Part shown: piece by piece, positions 46,868 to 58,620 of the stretch
Position numbering within the stretch: the stretch's first letter is position 1
Layout: every line of letters starts with the position of its first letter
NCBI GenBank assembly: GCA_015680685.1
Contig: MNCI01017705.1
Location: forward strand, 55,457 to 119,456
Direction: 5' to 3'
Source: Gnetum montanum
Taxonomy: Eukaryota > Streptophyta > Gnetopsida > Gnetales > Gnetaceae
DNA length: 64,000 bases
Notes under the pieces: generated by a model
What the model was told of the DNA's origin: nothing
Seen by the model: the letters and a program-made list of their open reading frames with translations, nothing else
Database searches by the model: none
Position numbers and translations under genes: made by a program

Positions 46868-49042
46868 ATGGAAGAAGGGACTCATTATAATTGGGCAAAA
46901 TATCTTTCAGAAGGCTTGAAGGCTAAGATAATTAAGCTTCGCGACAAACTTGATTCACATTTCAATGTGCATTTTACCTTTTTTATAGCTTGTTTGCGAT
47001 GGTTTGCCCAATTCTTGGTGGTCCAAGAAAATGGAATCTGGGTGCTACAGGATTGCACCCAGATATCCAAATCATGGATCTGCTAGGTATTCTACACTAC
47101 TTGATCCCAGGATCCCCCGAAAGCTATTGGGGTGTCCTTCTTAATACCAATGAGGGATCGGGTGGGACTATCCTTTTATGCTTAAGACAATGTTGGAGGG
47201 GTGTCCCGCACTAACACAGGAAACACTGTAAGGGGGGCACGCCTTATTGCTGAAATGGTGAAGTCAAGATTGCAACGTAAGAAGTCTCGTCCCATAGAAG
47301 AGCCTCCATGTACAAGTGAAGAAAGAGGCAAAAGGTTGTGAATTAGAGTTTGTAATGTGCAATCTGTGCTTGTTGGTGAGTATTGTTTGATTTTCTTGCT
47401 TGCTAAAAATAATTTAAATTTTTTTTATTTTTTGGTGTATGCACATGTTGAACTAGCATCCCAACTTTGGCTTATACTTAATAGATGAAGAAGAGGTCTT
47501 CACCCCTAAGGTAGGGGCCCCTGCTATAGAAGAAGAGGAGGAGGCTCTTGTCGCAAAGGAAGGGCCCCTACTATAGAAGAAGCGGCCCCTCCAGCAAAGG
47601 AACCTTTTGTGGATTGTGTCCCAGAACCCGAAAGGCACATGATGATTGAAGATGCTGCTGCACTTTTAAGGTAGATTGAAGAAGAGGGGCTACAGTTTGA
47701 GGCTAGTGAGTTTGATGATTTGTTTAATAGTGTGCCGATGGGCAATCCCGCTGCTCTCACCCCTGAGGGTTTGCTATGTAGGAGCTTTACACTATCATTT
47801 ATGTTGCTTCCCACTTTCCTATCCCTCTTCTTCATAATGCTAACATGCTTTTACTATACAACGGACACTACTACTAAGGATCCTGAGTCTTCCTCTTCCT
47901 TTCACCTACAACCATGGACAAAAACCCCAGATAAGTTTGCCTTTATGGAGGGGATAGTTGATGACATGATTGACCGCTTAAGGAAAATTGACCCCAAGAT
48001 AAGTGTGTTTGAACTATGGCGTTTGCCATCATCTAATGATTAATGCTTCTTTATATATTATTATTAGCTTCTTGACTCAAGTGGGATCCACAATAGATAG
48101 TTGAAGTTGACGTTGTCCCTAAGTTCCCTCCATAGGTGACTAAGGTGCCTTATGATATATATGAGGAGGTAAGTAAATGTGCACTATACTCGACACAATC
48201 CTTGTGGGAGTGTAGGCACATTAACGAAGACCTCTAAAAATGGGTCTAGAAACTCAAAAAGGAGAAAGCTAGTCAAGCAATTAAACTAGAAGATCTACAG
48301 TCAAGGAATGAGTTCTTAATGGCTCATGATACTTTAGATGGTAGTTGGTGTATGGCCATAATCGATTATGCTAGATACTAGTCAGTTGTACGAGGCAGGA
48401 ACGAGGCTACCTGGGAAGTAATCGAACAACGCTTGTAAATGGATCTATTGGTCCAAAAAAATCAAGACTGGAAGGATTATAGCACCAAAGTATATGAGTG
48501 GGGGTAGGCACAGAAAAATCATAAACACACATATAAGATGGAACATGCCGCCTATTTCTAGAAGTATAGAGATGTATCTGTAGAATGTCACACTCATGAA
48601 CTATTTCTTGATGTAATTGGTGCTACTCAAGCCTATGACAAATTTGCAAAGCAAGTGGTGGTGAGTGAATCTCCCAAGAGAAAGGTAACCTTGCCTTCTG
48701 GGGAGACTACGACTGCCACCTTTTCTCTGGGGCCACCTACCTGGACGATTGTAGAGAAAGGAAAGATTACAGCTAGCATTGATCTGGGAGAAGAGGATTG
48801 GGCCAACTTAATGGAGGAAGAAATTCTGCAATGCCTAGCATCAGGCCTTCACAAAATACCTTCAAAGCTGGATGCAGGCCCATCCCAGGTAGCCAAGTTT
48901 TATTTTATTGCAGTTTGTTGGTAAGAGCCTCATGCATTGCCCTTTCACGCTCGTTGATGTTTTACTTTATTTTTAATGCATGTAGGATCCAAATGAGGAT
49001 GCAGGACCTAGTGGCGTAGTAGACACCGGTAAAGACCCATAG
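46868..49042 (+). pseudogene. Antisense, apparently spliced gene inside element E
   Basis: A plus-strand gene lies between protease and RT of the minus-strand element. It begins MEEGTHYNWAKYLSEGLKAK, continues (frameshift near 46990) with FAMVCPILGGPRKWNLGATG, and reaches VQSVLV. There a 109-bp intron with GT-AG ends (47376-47484) joins in frame to DEEEVFTPKVGAPAI. An acidic stretch duplicated with a 1-bp slip follows, then a possible hydrophobic segment or intron (47775-47880). A frame of about 260 codons (48115-48888) then reads CRHINEDL, KLKKEKASQAIKLEDLQSRN and LPSGETTTATFSLGP. A second intron (48889-48985, CAG|GTAGCC to TGTAG|GAT) joins phase 0 to DPNEDAGPSGVVD and a stop at 49040-49042. 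Nearly all stops in the long exon stand where Gln fits (CAG or CAA to TAG or TAA). I do not recognise the family. Confidence 0.6.
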
Positions 49043-49689
49043 CTTGTTGAAAACATTTCTTTATTTCTTTGATTTGTAACCCCTTGTTGTGAGGTAATGT
49101 TGGCACTCTTAAATATGGACTCGAATTTGGATTATATATTTGCAATTTAATGACACATGAGATTCTTATCTTATTTTCTCTGGTTAATATTACATATATT
49201 TTTTGATGTACTTGGGCCTCTTATGGGCCCCATGCTCTAGTTTTAGGCCGTTTCAAGCCATATGCTAGTTTAGGGAAATTTTGGGCCATCACTAGTTTAG
49301 GGACATTTCGGGCCATACGTAACATAATTTCAAAAAGTTAGCTGCTAGTTTTAGGCATTGGCAGGCTGCATGATAGTTTAAGATCATTCTGGGCCATTGC
49401 TAATTTTAGGTCATTTCGGGTCATGCTAAATAATCTCCAAAAGTAGAGTTGCCAGTTTTAGGCCTTAGCAGGCCATGGAGATAGTTTAAGGCCATTCTGT
49501 AATGCCAGTGGTGAACATAATGCAAATGACGAACCTAGTGCAAAATGGAGACTATACAAACAAAAGTATTAAAGCCAAAAATTCATAGAAGTAAAGTAAA
49601 GGTAGATTCTAATCATGCAATTATTTTCTAACCTGATATGGGCTAGGCAAGGCATATGGCTGGGAAGCCTTATGGTGATATTCCTCTAT
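49043..49689. other. Non-coding stretch between the antisense gene and protease
   Basis: It contains block 2 of the GCTAGTTTAAGGTC-type repeats (49236-49500) and otherwise AT-rich sequence. I see no gene. Confidence 0.5.
49236..49500. repeat. Degenerate tandem repeats, block 2
   Basis: Units such as TGCTAGTTTAGGGAAATTTT, GCTAGTTTTAGGC and ATAGTTTAAGGCCATTCTG recur every 35-50 bp. The core is shared with block 1 at 43036-43280. Confidence 0.65.
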
Positions 49690-52600
49690 GTTGTCATCTG
49701 CCATTTGGAAGGGCAATTTAGCCCACATGGCTTATTTGTCTAAGTTGGTGGTTTTGACTAGCTCATTTATTGAACATGGGATTTCAATATGGAGAGGTGA
49801 TACATTCTCAAAGACTTCAATCTCTGACCCCTTCTCTATGTTTATATTGTTTATATGCCAAGAGGCTACTTCAACATCAAAGATCACCACCTCTCCATTG
49901 GCGTAGGGTAAGTGGATTTCTTGGTCTATAGGTGAGAAGACAGCCCTTAATTGGGCTAACCATGATCTTTCCAAGATCAAGTTAAACCCGGGCATGTCTG
50001 CTAGCAGGGATAGATGCTAACATGTGAACCAAAGCCTCACAGTGTGTCGCAGAAGTCATTATTAAATCATACAGGCTTAGGGTTGTATGCTTTTTTTCAA
50101 AGCTTGTCTAACTATGAAAGGATGTCTAGGAAATCTTGTCCACTGTTTGGCTGTTTGCCAATTTTTTCTTCTTCCAAACACCCTAAAAGGCATATTTCCC
50201 GAGGAGTGGCTTTGGACTGAACAATAATTTTTTCTTTTGCATCGGGGGTCAATGGTTTCATGTGTGTGTTGCTACCAATGGCTTTTGATGATGAGGCCAT
50301 GGGAACTACCAACAAGGTGGTGGGCTTAGGGGGGCCCAATGTAGTGCGTTCTCTAGCCAACTTATCTGCTAGGCATTCCTCATGTTTCCTTGGATAGGAA
50401 GGTTGAGATGCAGGTCCCACCACTGGACTCCGGGTAGTAGGGGATCTCGCATGCTTTGGCACCTTGATAACAAAATGTGCCTAAGTTGTTGTAGTGGCAC
50501 GTGGTATAGTCTTAAGTACGAAGGGTGCAATAGATGTCTATGGAGAGACCTTAATGACAAAAGGGGTTGGCTGCCTAGTTGGTATTGAAGATTCAACATC
50601 ACGGCAGGGTACATGAACCACAAATGGCTCATGTTGTGCTTCAGCATCATTATTAATGCCAATGGCATTAATGGTATAACCTGCATTGTTAGCATTCAAT
50701 GGATCTTTATAGACATTCATCGATTGATTTTCAAGTTGAACAAAACTGCTCTCATTAAGGACCAACTTACCTTAATCGATCATTCACTGAATGTCATCTT
50801 TTAGTGCCCAGCAATAATCTATGTCATGCCCACACAATTGATGATAATTGCAAAAATGCTCTAGCCTAAAGTTCTTTAGTACTAGTGATTCACTAGGCAT
50901 AACCAAAGAGGGGTCTTGAAGGACTTCACAGTACCTCTTGTGACATTTAAGGGCTTCCTCTGACATTCATTTATGTTGGATACGCCCAACCCCCAATAAT
51001 TGGTTCAAAAGTTCTGATGGCTTAATTAGTAGCGGGGTATATTTCGAGTAATCTTTGTGCTCAAAATTTGGCCTTGACGAAGTTTATGGTGTGGATGTTA
51101 ATGTTGAGGGTTGACTAGTGCTACTAGAGCCGGGTGTTGTATTAGTTGGTGCTAGTGTTTTAGATGCTTTGGCGATCTGTTTACCATTGTTGGGTCTAGC
51201 TTCATTAGCCACTACAGCCACCATGGTTGCTGCAGCTTTTTCCTTTTTCCTTGTCCTTTTTTGTATATGTTTTTTTATAGGCTATATAAGCTGGATCTTT
51301 ATTAGCTTCTACTGCATCCTGAATGCTTTTGGTTTGGGCAAACACATGGCTAAGGGAACACGGAGCCAAGTAATATAGTTTGGATTTGATGAAATCGTTC
51401 ACTGCACCCTTGAAAATGGCCAATAGATGGGCCTCGGCAATTGGTTCATAAATCTCATTTAGGATAGCAGTCCAACATTGTATGAACTTTTGTACAAGCT
51501 CTAATGGTTCCTACTTAACATTCATAAGTTGGTCTAAAGTGACTTCTAGCTTCAAGTTATACTTGAGAAGAGTCACAAACTGACTTAACAATTCTTCTAA
51601 TGTTGAAATACAAGTGCGCGATACCAGTCCAAAGCCTTGCCTGTTAAGGACATGGTGAAAACACAAATGATGGCATGAGGCCATGGTTGTAGTAATAGGG
51701 ATTTAGACCTAAAAGTAACCAGGTTGGTATTCGAGTTACACTCTTCATTATACTTTGTGAACTGGGGAAGCTGTACCCTAGGAGGCAACGTAAGAGAAGG
51801 AACAGCTGGGCTAATTGGGTCATCTTGGTAAAAGTCCATGACTTGGACTATTTCAAAACTAGCTACTTTAAGTCACTTAACTTCATCAGTAAGGATCTGA
51901 ATAAGCTAAAAGGCTTGGTCCAGGCTTGGGGGTGTTACAAGAGGTTGTGTGAGTTGGACTACTGGGGGAGCTGTTGAAGCAACCATCATTAGAGGTGTTG
52001 TTGGTGCAGCAACCAATCCCATTGGAGGTGCTGTTGGAATAGTTCTAGTTGGTGGCATCATTTGAGCAGCCCACAACCTAATGGGTGGTGTTGTTGAGGC
52101 AACTAACATTGGTTGTGTCGCAAGGATGGTTACCTGCCCAGTTGCTGGAGCGGCCCACAACCCCGTGGTTGGTTGCATCATGTGTGAAAGTTGATACATT
52201 TGGGGCTGCACATATTGTGGCATTTGAGATGCTTAAACTGTAGGAAAAGATGTTGTTGACCACCATGCAATTGAGCTAGGGCCTGCTACTAAGGATGAAA
52301 TGAGTACAGAAGAGGTAATAGAAGCAGGACTTGTATACGACTATGACGTGGGCATGGTATGCAGATAGGGCAGTGTAGGTATCACAGATGTTGGTTGCGG
52401 GACTTGAACAAATTGGGAAGGAATGATAAATGGAAATGAGGTCGAAGGCTTGACATGCTATTGTGCTGACAACATTTGATGACTACCCATCACTAAGGAG
52501 GGTCTAGGCTGTGATAGTGTCATGGCAGTCACAAAAGAAGTAGATGATTATGACTAGTGTGAACGAAAGACAAAAGTAGATAGGGCAGCTATGGCATAGA

Positions 52601-53039
52601 TTGGACCACCACCTTCAAAGTGGGATTCTAACTTCTCTTGCCCATCATGAAGAGGTTCATCATAGTGAGATGTTGTGTCCCATTCTCTTGACTTACTTAG
52701 TTGCATAAGTTGGGCTAAAAGCCATTGGAACATTTCGGTAAGTGGAATAATGGTATCAGAAGTAGGAAGGAACTCCCTTCCGTTTCAGTGAATGATTTCA
52801 AAACTATGCTTTTCCTCAAATTTGTGTCGATCTAACAATAGGTTTGCTTGAATTTTTGTGCATAGGAAGTTATACCGCTCTTCTTCATGAGGTAGACATT
52901 CGGGCGATTATTGTTGTAGCCTAAGAGACTATTGTGGTATCTGCGTTGGGCTAGGTGGCTGCTTGAGGTCCCCATTGTGTTGAACAAAGTGGGACGCCTC
53001 TAAATTCAAGGTGGGAATCTAAGTGCTAGTAGGATTCAT
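49690..53039 (-). pseudogene. Gag-protease of element E
   Basis: The ATG at 53037-53039 starts the frame. A Pro/Thr/Ala-rich part follows (52223-51906, repeated PPTRTIPTAPPMGL-like text). The Gag domain is at about 51840-51400: LPQFTKYNEECN, then MSLTGKALDWYRAL. A basic KKTYTKKDKEKGK stretch follows. Near 50870-50790 FCNYHQLCGHDIDYCWALK is the CxxH...GH....C motif typical of Tat Gag. Protease is represented by its C-terminal part (FNLILERSWLAQLRAVFSPI, 49995-49920); the DSG/DTG site upstream is not clear. Two frameshifts (about 51430 and 51220) and many stops disable it. Gag would assemble particles and protease would mature them. Confidence 0.8.
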
Positions 53040-53449
53040 CTTCCCTATATAAACAAGGTGTAAGAGGGAAAGATACTGGTAAGAAATGGTTTAAAACAGT
53101 ACACTTTTACACTAACCGGTTGAATATGAAAGCCATGAGGAAGATAGACCGCCAATGGGTACATCTGAAAATTTTAGAAGATGAATTATTCTCACAGTTA
53201 TACTTGCTACACTAAGAAAGACCCTGCTACACTGATGGGGTCACTACACTACATAGGATACAGAAAGGTTAACATAGTAGATAGTTTTTTTTTTTGGCTC
53301 TTGTCTTGCCGGGTTCCAAGGGAACCGCCTACTAAGGCCAATCTGCACCAACCGTACATAGAAAACCATAGGGGTGTCACATCTATGCTAGTGGGTTAGG
53401 GGTACAGAAAGCATGCAAGTCTACCCATGGCACACAGAAGAAACTTGAA

Positions 53450-53468
53450 GGTTCAAGCCCTCCTTCCA
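53450..53468 (-). other. Candidate primer binding site of element E
   Basis: On the minus strand TGGAAGGAGGGCTTGAACC begins 11 bases after the 5' LTR. Its complement ends in CCA and contains GGTTCAAGCCC, like the T arm of a tRNA. I cannot name the tRNA, and the offset from the LTR is larger than usual. Confidence 0.45.
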
Positions 53469-53479
53469 GTGCTAATACC

Positions 53480-55654
53480 TGTAATGCCCAAAAACATTGG
53501 TAGCTAGAACACTGAGAGGTTATCAAGCATACAACCTAACCCTGAGTCCGCAGGAGGGTCATGCTGGAGAAAATGGAAATGGGGTGCCTTGAACAGTTTG
53601 GTCGATCAAATAGGGACTTACGCAGTGTCCAATAGCCATTTGCAAATAGTAATTTTAGAATGTAACACGCAAAGGTTGGAATGATAGAGAACGTAGCACC
53701 CACAACAATAGAAGCATATTAATGTATATAAATAAGACAATGAACATTAACAAATACACGATGATGCAACATATATGCTATAATAAAATGGAGTGAGAGT
53801 TTGAGTAAAGAAATGCACCACCACAAAGTCAAGGGATTTGGCTTTTGATTGAATGATTAATGTGTACAACTGGTATGTAGTGCTGGACACACACAGCTAG
53901 GCAATGGAACGATATGATCACAGCTCCTAGAATGCTGCAGATATGGTGCGGACAGGCATGAATGAGCTGATTCTTACTGGGCTAAAAGCTATTACGCTGT
54001 GGATAGGTGTCATGCTTGAGTGCGGGAGTTGCTAAGAGATTTGAGAGGCTCTAATGCTAAGATTCGCTGCTCATCAACCTTCTGCTCGTCAATCTCCTAC
54101 CAAAGCCTATTGCCCAAAAGCCAACCCTTAAAATGTCGTTTGCTATGGTATTTATAGAGCCAAGAGTGGGAAGAATACGTGATTTGAATGCCACGTGTTC
54201 TGGGCCCCACATAACACGAATGTAGATGTGCCCTTCTGGTGTGATATGTTCAAAATGTGGTGTTACACTAATGTGTTATGCTAAATAGGAAAAGAATAGG
54301 AATGAAAAATTTGCCGAGTTGTGACCATATTACCCAGACTGCATGTGCTAGAATCTAAGGAACTACCATGTTTTTATAAAAAAGGCTTATATCAAATGCA
54401 AAGTGAAGCCTACGCTCCAAGACTACGTCTTCCCTCCTCTTCCGAGTAGGGCGACGCGTAGGGACAACTTTTGGGGACTGATAAGGGGTGTAAGAAATAA
54501 AGAAAACTATTGATTTTTGGTAGTCAAGGAGATGCAGGAGTAGAAATCCTAGTCGACAATGAGTTCTAAAAGTTCTAGAGATGTCCTAGGGCTTCTTCTC
54601 AAGTGTTACGTTGTTTACACTGTCCAGTGTAGCGGCATAGCATGAACAATGGCTTGCCACGTTGTGCTACGCTAGGTAGCATAGCATAGCACAGTGCCCC
54701 CTTTTGCATGAATTTTGCCAAAAGAACTAAAGATACCATTTTGAGATCAATCAAGGTAAGCAACTTCAACAATTTACAACCATGTTTTCCATGTGGAAAG
54801 AGCCTAAGAACTCCCAGTTCCAGTTTTGAACACCTTTTACGCTAGATATCCTTGCTACTCTATGCTACGTTGTGTAGCATAGTACAGTGTACCACTTGGT
54901 TATGCAAGAATTTTGCACTACCTGCCATGGGACCTTCGTCATGTTCTAGGGACAAAGTGGGATAGGCAACCCTAGAGGTTTAAGAATGGTTAGATGCATT
55001 TTTCATGTCAAAAACAATTGAAGGAAGCTTTTGTTGCTATCAAAACCCTGCTACACTGTGCTACGCTATGTAGCATAGCACAGCATAGCATGCAAAATAA
55101 GATGAATTTTGTAAAAACTACCAGATTTTCTTTATTCTACGCTGATCATACTCCAAGGATGAAATAGGGTAGGCATCCTTGAAGACTGAATCATTATGAA
55201 ATGCACCTTTTGTGTCTAATCCAACACTTGGGAAAGTTTCAGTGCCTCCTTGCCTACTACACTGTGCAGTGTAGCGTAGCGTAGCAAGTCTCACAGATAG
55301 AAAATTCACTAAACTATTTAGTCCATCCTAAACACTTTCGATAGCTCCTAGCTCAGCACCTGGGTAGACCAACAACCAGGTCATGTGTCAAGCTGGATAA
55401 GCTAGAGAGTATAGCAAGCTTGATAGCCCAAGAGATAGAAAATTTGCCAAACTATATGGTCCACCCTCACTGCCTCATTTGTGCAAACTAGTCTTGTAAC
55501 TGGGTGCTACGCTGACTATGTTGAAGAGCGTAGGAGACATGCCCAGACACAACTTTGTAGGCGTTAGGACTTCCAGGATGTCAAGCCATTTGCATGGCCT
55601 AGCGTGACATCACACTTGGAGAATCATGAAGGCCCAAAAATTGATGGTGTTTTA
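53480..55654 (-). repeat. 5' LTR of element E
   Basis: This 2175-bp LTR has a TATA box at 54149-54156. U3, about 1.5 kb, carries GCTACGCT/AGCATAGC inverted motifs at 54650-54700, 54855-54895, 55055-55095 and 55255-55290. Confidence 0.92.
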
Positions 55655-55736
55655 GGAAGCTTACTCTTGGGGTTGTTGTTGTTATTACTATTGTTGCCTT
55701 CTTCCTTCATGAGGTCTTTTCTCTTGGGGTTGTCAT
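55655..55736 (-). pseudogene. N-terminal piece of ORF2 of element D
   Basis: The ATG at 55734-55736 (MTTPREK) leads into an Asn-rich stretch. It corresponds to the MAPKRG start of ORF2 in C and continues across element E into 39487-36600. Confidence 0.5.
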
Positions 55737-57583
55737 AGTCTTCCTACCTACAGTCTTGATTTGGTACAATTTGTAATCATAATCCTAATCTTAGATCATT
55801 TATTTGGATATAATTTTATTTAGTCCATATACCTTTCAACTATTTGATTAAGTTAAGTTTTTTAGTCAAAAGTTAAAACATAAAGCATATTTTCTAAAGC
55901 TCAAGGATCAAAAAACGAGTGAAATCAAAAAAGCAGTTAGGAAGTTATGGCTTCTAGAAGGCTTTGGGCTCTAAAAACTACAAACACTCCCTTGGTGTTC
56001 GAAGAAAAATGTGAAAAAATGACCAAAGTATTGCATGTATTTATAGTATTTTTGCACTGCATCGATGGGGATGCATCAACAAGGTTGTGTCAATGTATTT
56101 GACTATGTTGACAAGTATGCATCAATGCAACCATTCATAACATTTTTCAACTCTGAATTCTAAAAACTTTTGAAAGAGTTTGGGGTCAAAATAAGAGCCA
56201 AATGAAAGCCAAAAATCTAGGAAATCATGGTAATAACACTTGTGATGCTAGGCTTAGGAATTGAAGCAATTTGAACATGTGAAATGAGTAAATGAAAGAT
56301 GTACCTTAAGCCAAATGAGTATAAAACTGGACAATGAAGGTTGTCAAGATTATTGAAATCAAGTTTAGGCCTATGGTTATGGGATTTAAACTAAAGAAAA
56401 TTAAAAGCTATATAAGTGAGTTCTTCTTGAAGTAGTCTTATGCCAAAAAATTCCCTTGGATATCCCCATCACAAGGAGTCAGTATGAACCTTGGATGATG
56501 AATAATAGTTTAGGTTAAACATTGTACCCTTGTGGGAGATTGTGTTAGGATTATGTAATCTACAAAATAAAAACTAATTGATGACTATGGTATTGGGTAC
56601 CAATATGAGAAAATGAAGTGTCAAAATGATTGAGGAAGAGATTAGGAAAGGATAATCTAGACCATAGCCATAAAAGACGCTTGTGTAAAATGTCTAATTA
56701 AGATGATCCCAATACTAGTCCATTTTGAGTCTAGACCAAGTCCATGCCATTTTCAGTGGCCTCAAATTAATGTGTTGCTCCTATTCTATCATCATGAGTC
56801 TACAAATACCAAATGAAATAATCATCACTCTAACAAAGAGAAGAAAAGGAAGAAGGAAGTATTTTAAAGATTATTTAGGAAGAAATTTAGGCCTTACTTA
56901 GATGGGTGCCTATAGGCATGGGTAACATGTCTTTCTAACTTCATAACCAATGCTTATATCCCAAGAGATCTTTAGAGATGTGTGCTTTTATTCTCATTTT
57001 TTATAAGGGAAACCACACATTACAAGGACATAATTCTTTTTAAGATTTACATTAGAAGTTAAGATATGTTCAATGAGGAGTCATAAAACTTAAAAGGAAA
57101 GTCAAGAAGAGAACTCATCAAATCTCCTTGAGGCCATACACTTTTCCATTTCCACTTGGTCCTTCCCTAGTTTGTTAAGTAATGAGATCACATGCTACTT
57201 TTTAGTTTTTATGTAAAAATAATCTTTATGCCACCATGATATAGATCTTTTTATGAGACAAATGGAATGGATAGATGTCATGAACTCACTATTTGGTACC
57301 ACTAGAAAATTGATAACTCTTTAATAGAGCATAATCTAAAGTTAGAGTGACATGTATAGATAATTACAATCTTAATAGTTGCAATTAGGAATTATTGAAG
57401 TGTGCAACAACAATGCAATAAAATTGAATATTACTACTAAAATCAAATAGAAGAAAAAGTAAAAATATTAAATATATAAATAAAATATCAAAATATAAAG
57501 AAAATGAAAATTTTATGAAGAATGATGTAAAACAAAAAGAAAAAAAAACTTGTATCATCTTCAAGATTTTAGAATAGATGGTC
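55737..57583 (-). other. Non-coding region between pol and ORF2 of element D
   Basis: It is the equivalent of 29451-30822 in C. The conserved block is at 56415-56490, the GTGTGGTTC-like block at 56960-57035 and the GTAAAACAAAAA motif near 57529. An internal promoter-like module lies at 56034-56140. I see no gene. Confidence 0.55.
56034..56140 (-). promoter_or_regulatory. Internal promoter-like module upstream of ORF2 in element D
   Basis: On the minus strand GATGCAT/ATCGATGCA repeats (56058-56135) precede ACTATAAATACATG (TATA at 56038-56045). The palindrome text is that of D's own LTR (GATGCATC), not the GATATC of element C. Confidence 0.6.
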
Positions 57584-57602
57584 TTCTCCCCCACGACTGA
57601 GT
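57584..57602 (-). other. Internal PPT-like motif (PPT1) of element D
   Basis: CTCAGTCGTGGGGGAGAAG on the minus strand, followed by an A/T-rich stretch containing GTAAAACAAAAAG (plus strand). Confidence 0.6.
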
Positions 57603-57604
57603 TG

Positions 57605-58620
57605 AAAGGAGGTGATTTGAGAAGTGGAGCAAGTATGTTCTTAAGTTGAGATGTTATTGGCTAGTTACTTTGAAGTATGTAAAGGGATTTAGTTGTTGGA
57701 TGTTGAACAACATATGCTTTTGACGGCTTGTTAGATGGTAAATCATCATAGTCCTAGAAGGAAAAGTGTAGTGTACAATGTATGGTCATTCCCATAATGT
57801 CTGGAACTTAGTTCATTGAGGCACATGTATGGGATTTCAATAGAGAACATTGTCTACGCATTTGAATTCACCTTTTCTTATTTGAGCATCTTGATGTTTG
57901 CAGTATGCCTTGTGCACTTCATTTAGCACGTTGAGTATCATTAATTATTTTTTTGTGCTAAGTTAATATCTAGCTCAAACTCACATGAAGTTATTAGTGT
58001 ACAAAGTTTGGTTTGAATTGGAAGTTTGGGTAACTTTTTATATACTAGCTCATAGGAAGAGTATCCTATAGGAAGTTTCTATGTTGAGTAGTAGGTCAAT
58101 AAGGCATCATTGAGTTTAGTGCTCCAGTCTTTTCTATATTTGCTAATGGTTCTTGTTAAGATTTTTGTGATCTTCCAATTATTTACCTCAGCTCGGCCAT
58201 TAGTTTGGGGATGATAGGGTGTTGTAAGTTTATGTTCCATNCCATTAGTTTGGGGATGATAGGGTGTTGTAAGTTTATGTTCCATCCCTAAGAATTGTAT
58301 TAACTTATGAAAGATAATATTTGTGAAATGGCTTCCATTGTTAAAAATGAGTGCCCTAGGCATACCAAACTTGTTTACCACATGTTGTTAAAAAAATCAA
58401 GCTGCAATGGAAGAAGTATAGACAAAAACAACTACAAGTTCAACCGATTTGGTACAATACACAACAACAACAATACTTTAAGACTTGCCATTGGACATGG
58501 GAGTGATTGGCCCCATGAAATTAATCCTCCAAAGATCAAAAGGCTTCAATGCTTAGATCCACTACTAGGATCTTTCCATCCTGGTTATCATTTATCTATT
58601 TTTTTAACATTGTTTGCATG
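57605..58620 (-). pseudogene. Integrase of element D (degraded, with an assembly scar)
   Basis: On the minus strand: INFMGPITPMSNGKS (the usual first catalytic Asp in W.ID.MGPF is Asn here), FNNGSHF (the second Asp of SDNG.HF is also Asn), TTPYHPQTNGRAEV with the Glu kept, then ISKYRKDWSTKLNDALL, matching the plus-strand copy at 328. Two of the three DDE residues are therefore changed, apart from frame breaks. RT and everything upstream are missing beyond about 58620. Integrase would insert the cDNA. With ORF2 and LTR to the left this belongs to element D. Confidence 0.75.
58197..58285. other. 44-bp exact duplication around a single N (assembly scar)
   Basis: The 44 bases at 58197-58240 recur exactly at 58242-58285, with one N at 58241 between them. 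In protein this repeats MEHKLTTPYHPQTN. Confidence 0.95.

Larger units (their letters stand above)
39488..55654 (-). mobile_element. Element E: Tat-like Ty3/Gypsy retrotransposon with dual RNase H
   Basis: This 16167-bp element is flanked by GGAAG (39483-39487 and 55655-55659). On the minus strand it has the 5' LTR at 53480-55654, Gag-protease, an antisense spliced gene, RT-RNase H-second RNase H-integrase in one frame, 1.7 kb of non-coding DNA and the 3' LTR at 39488-41633. The second RNase H and the Gag C-terminal motif CNYHQLCGHDIDYC point to the Tat lineage (relatives: Ogre, Retand, Grande). It is inserted in ORF2 of element D. Confidence 0.9.

Noticed and set aside
50382-50804. Plus-strand frames opposite Gag of element E
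   Set aside because: The minus strand here carries the Tat-type Gag motif CNYHQLCGHDIDYC and a continuous frame; the plus frames are shadows.
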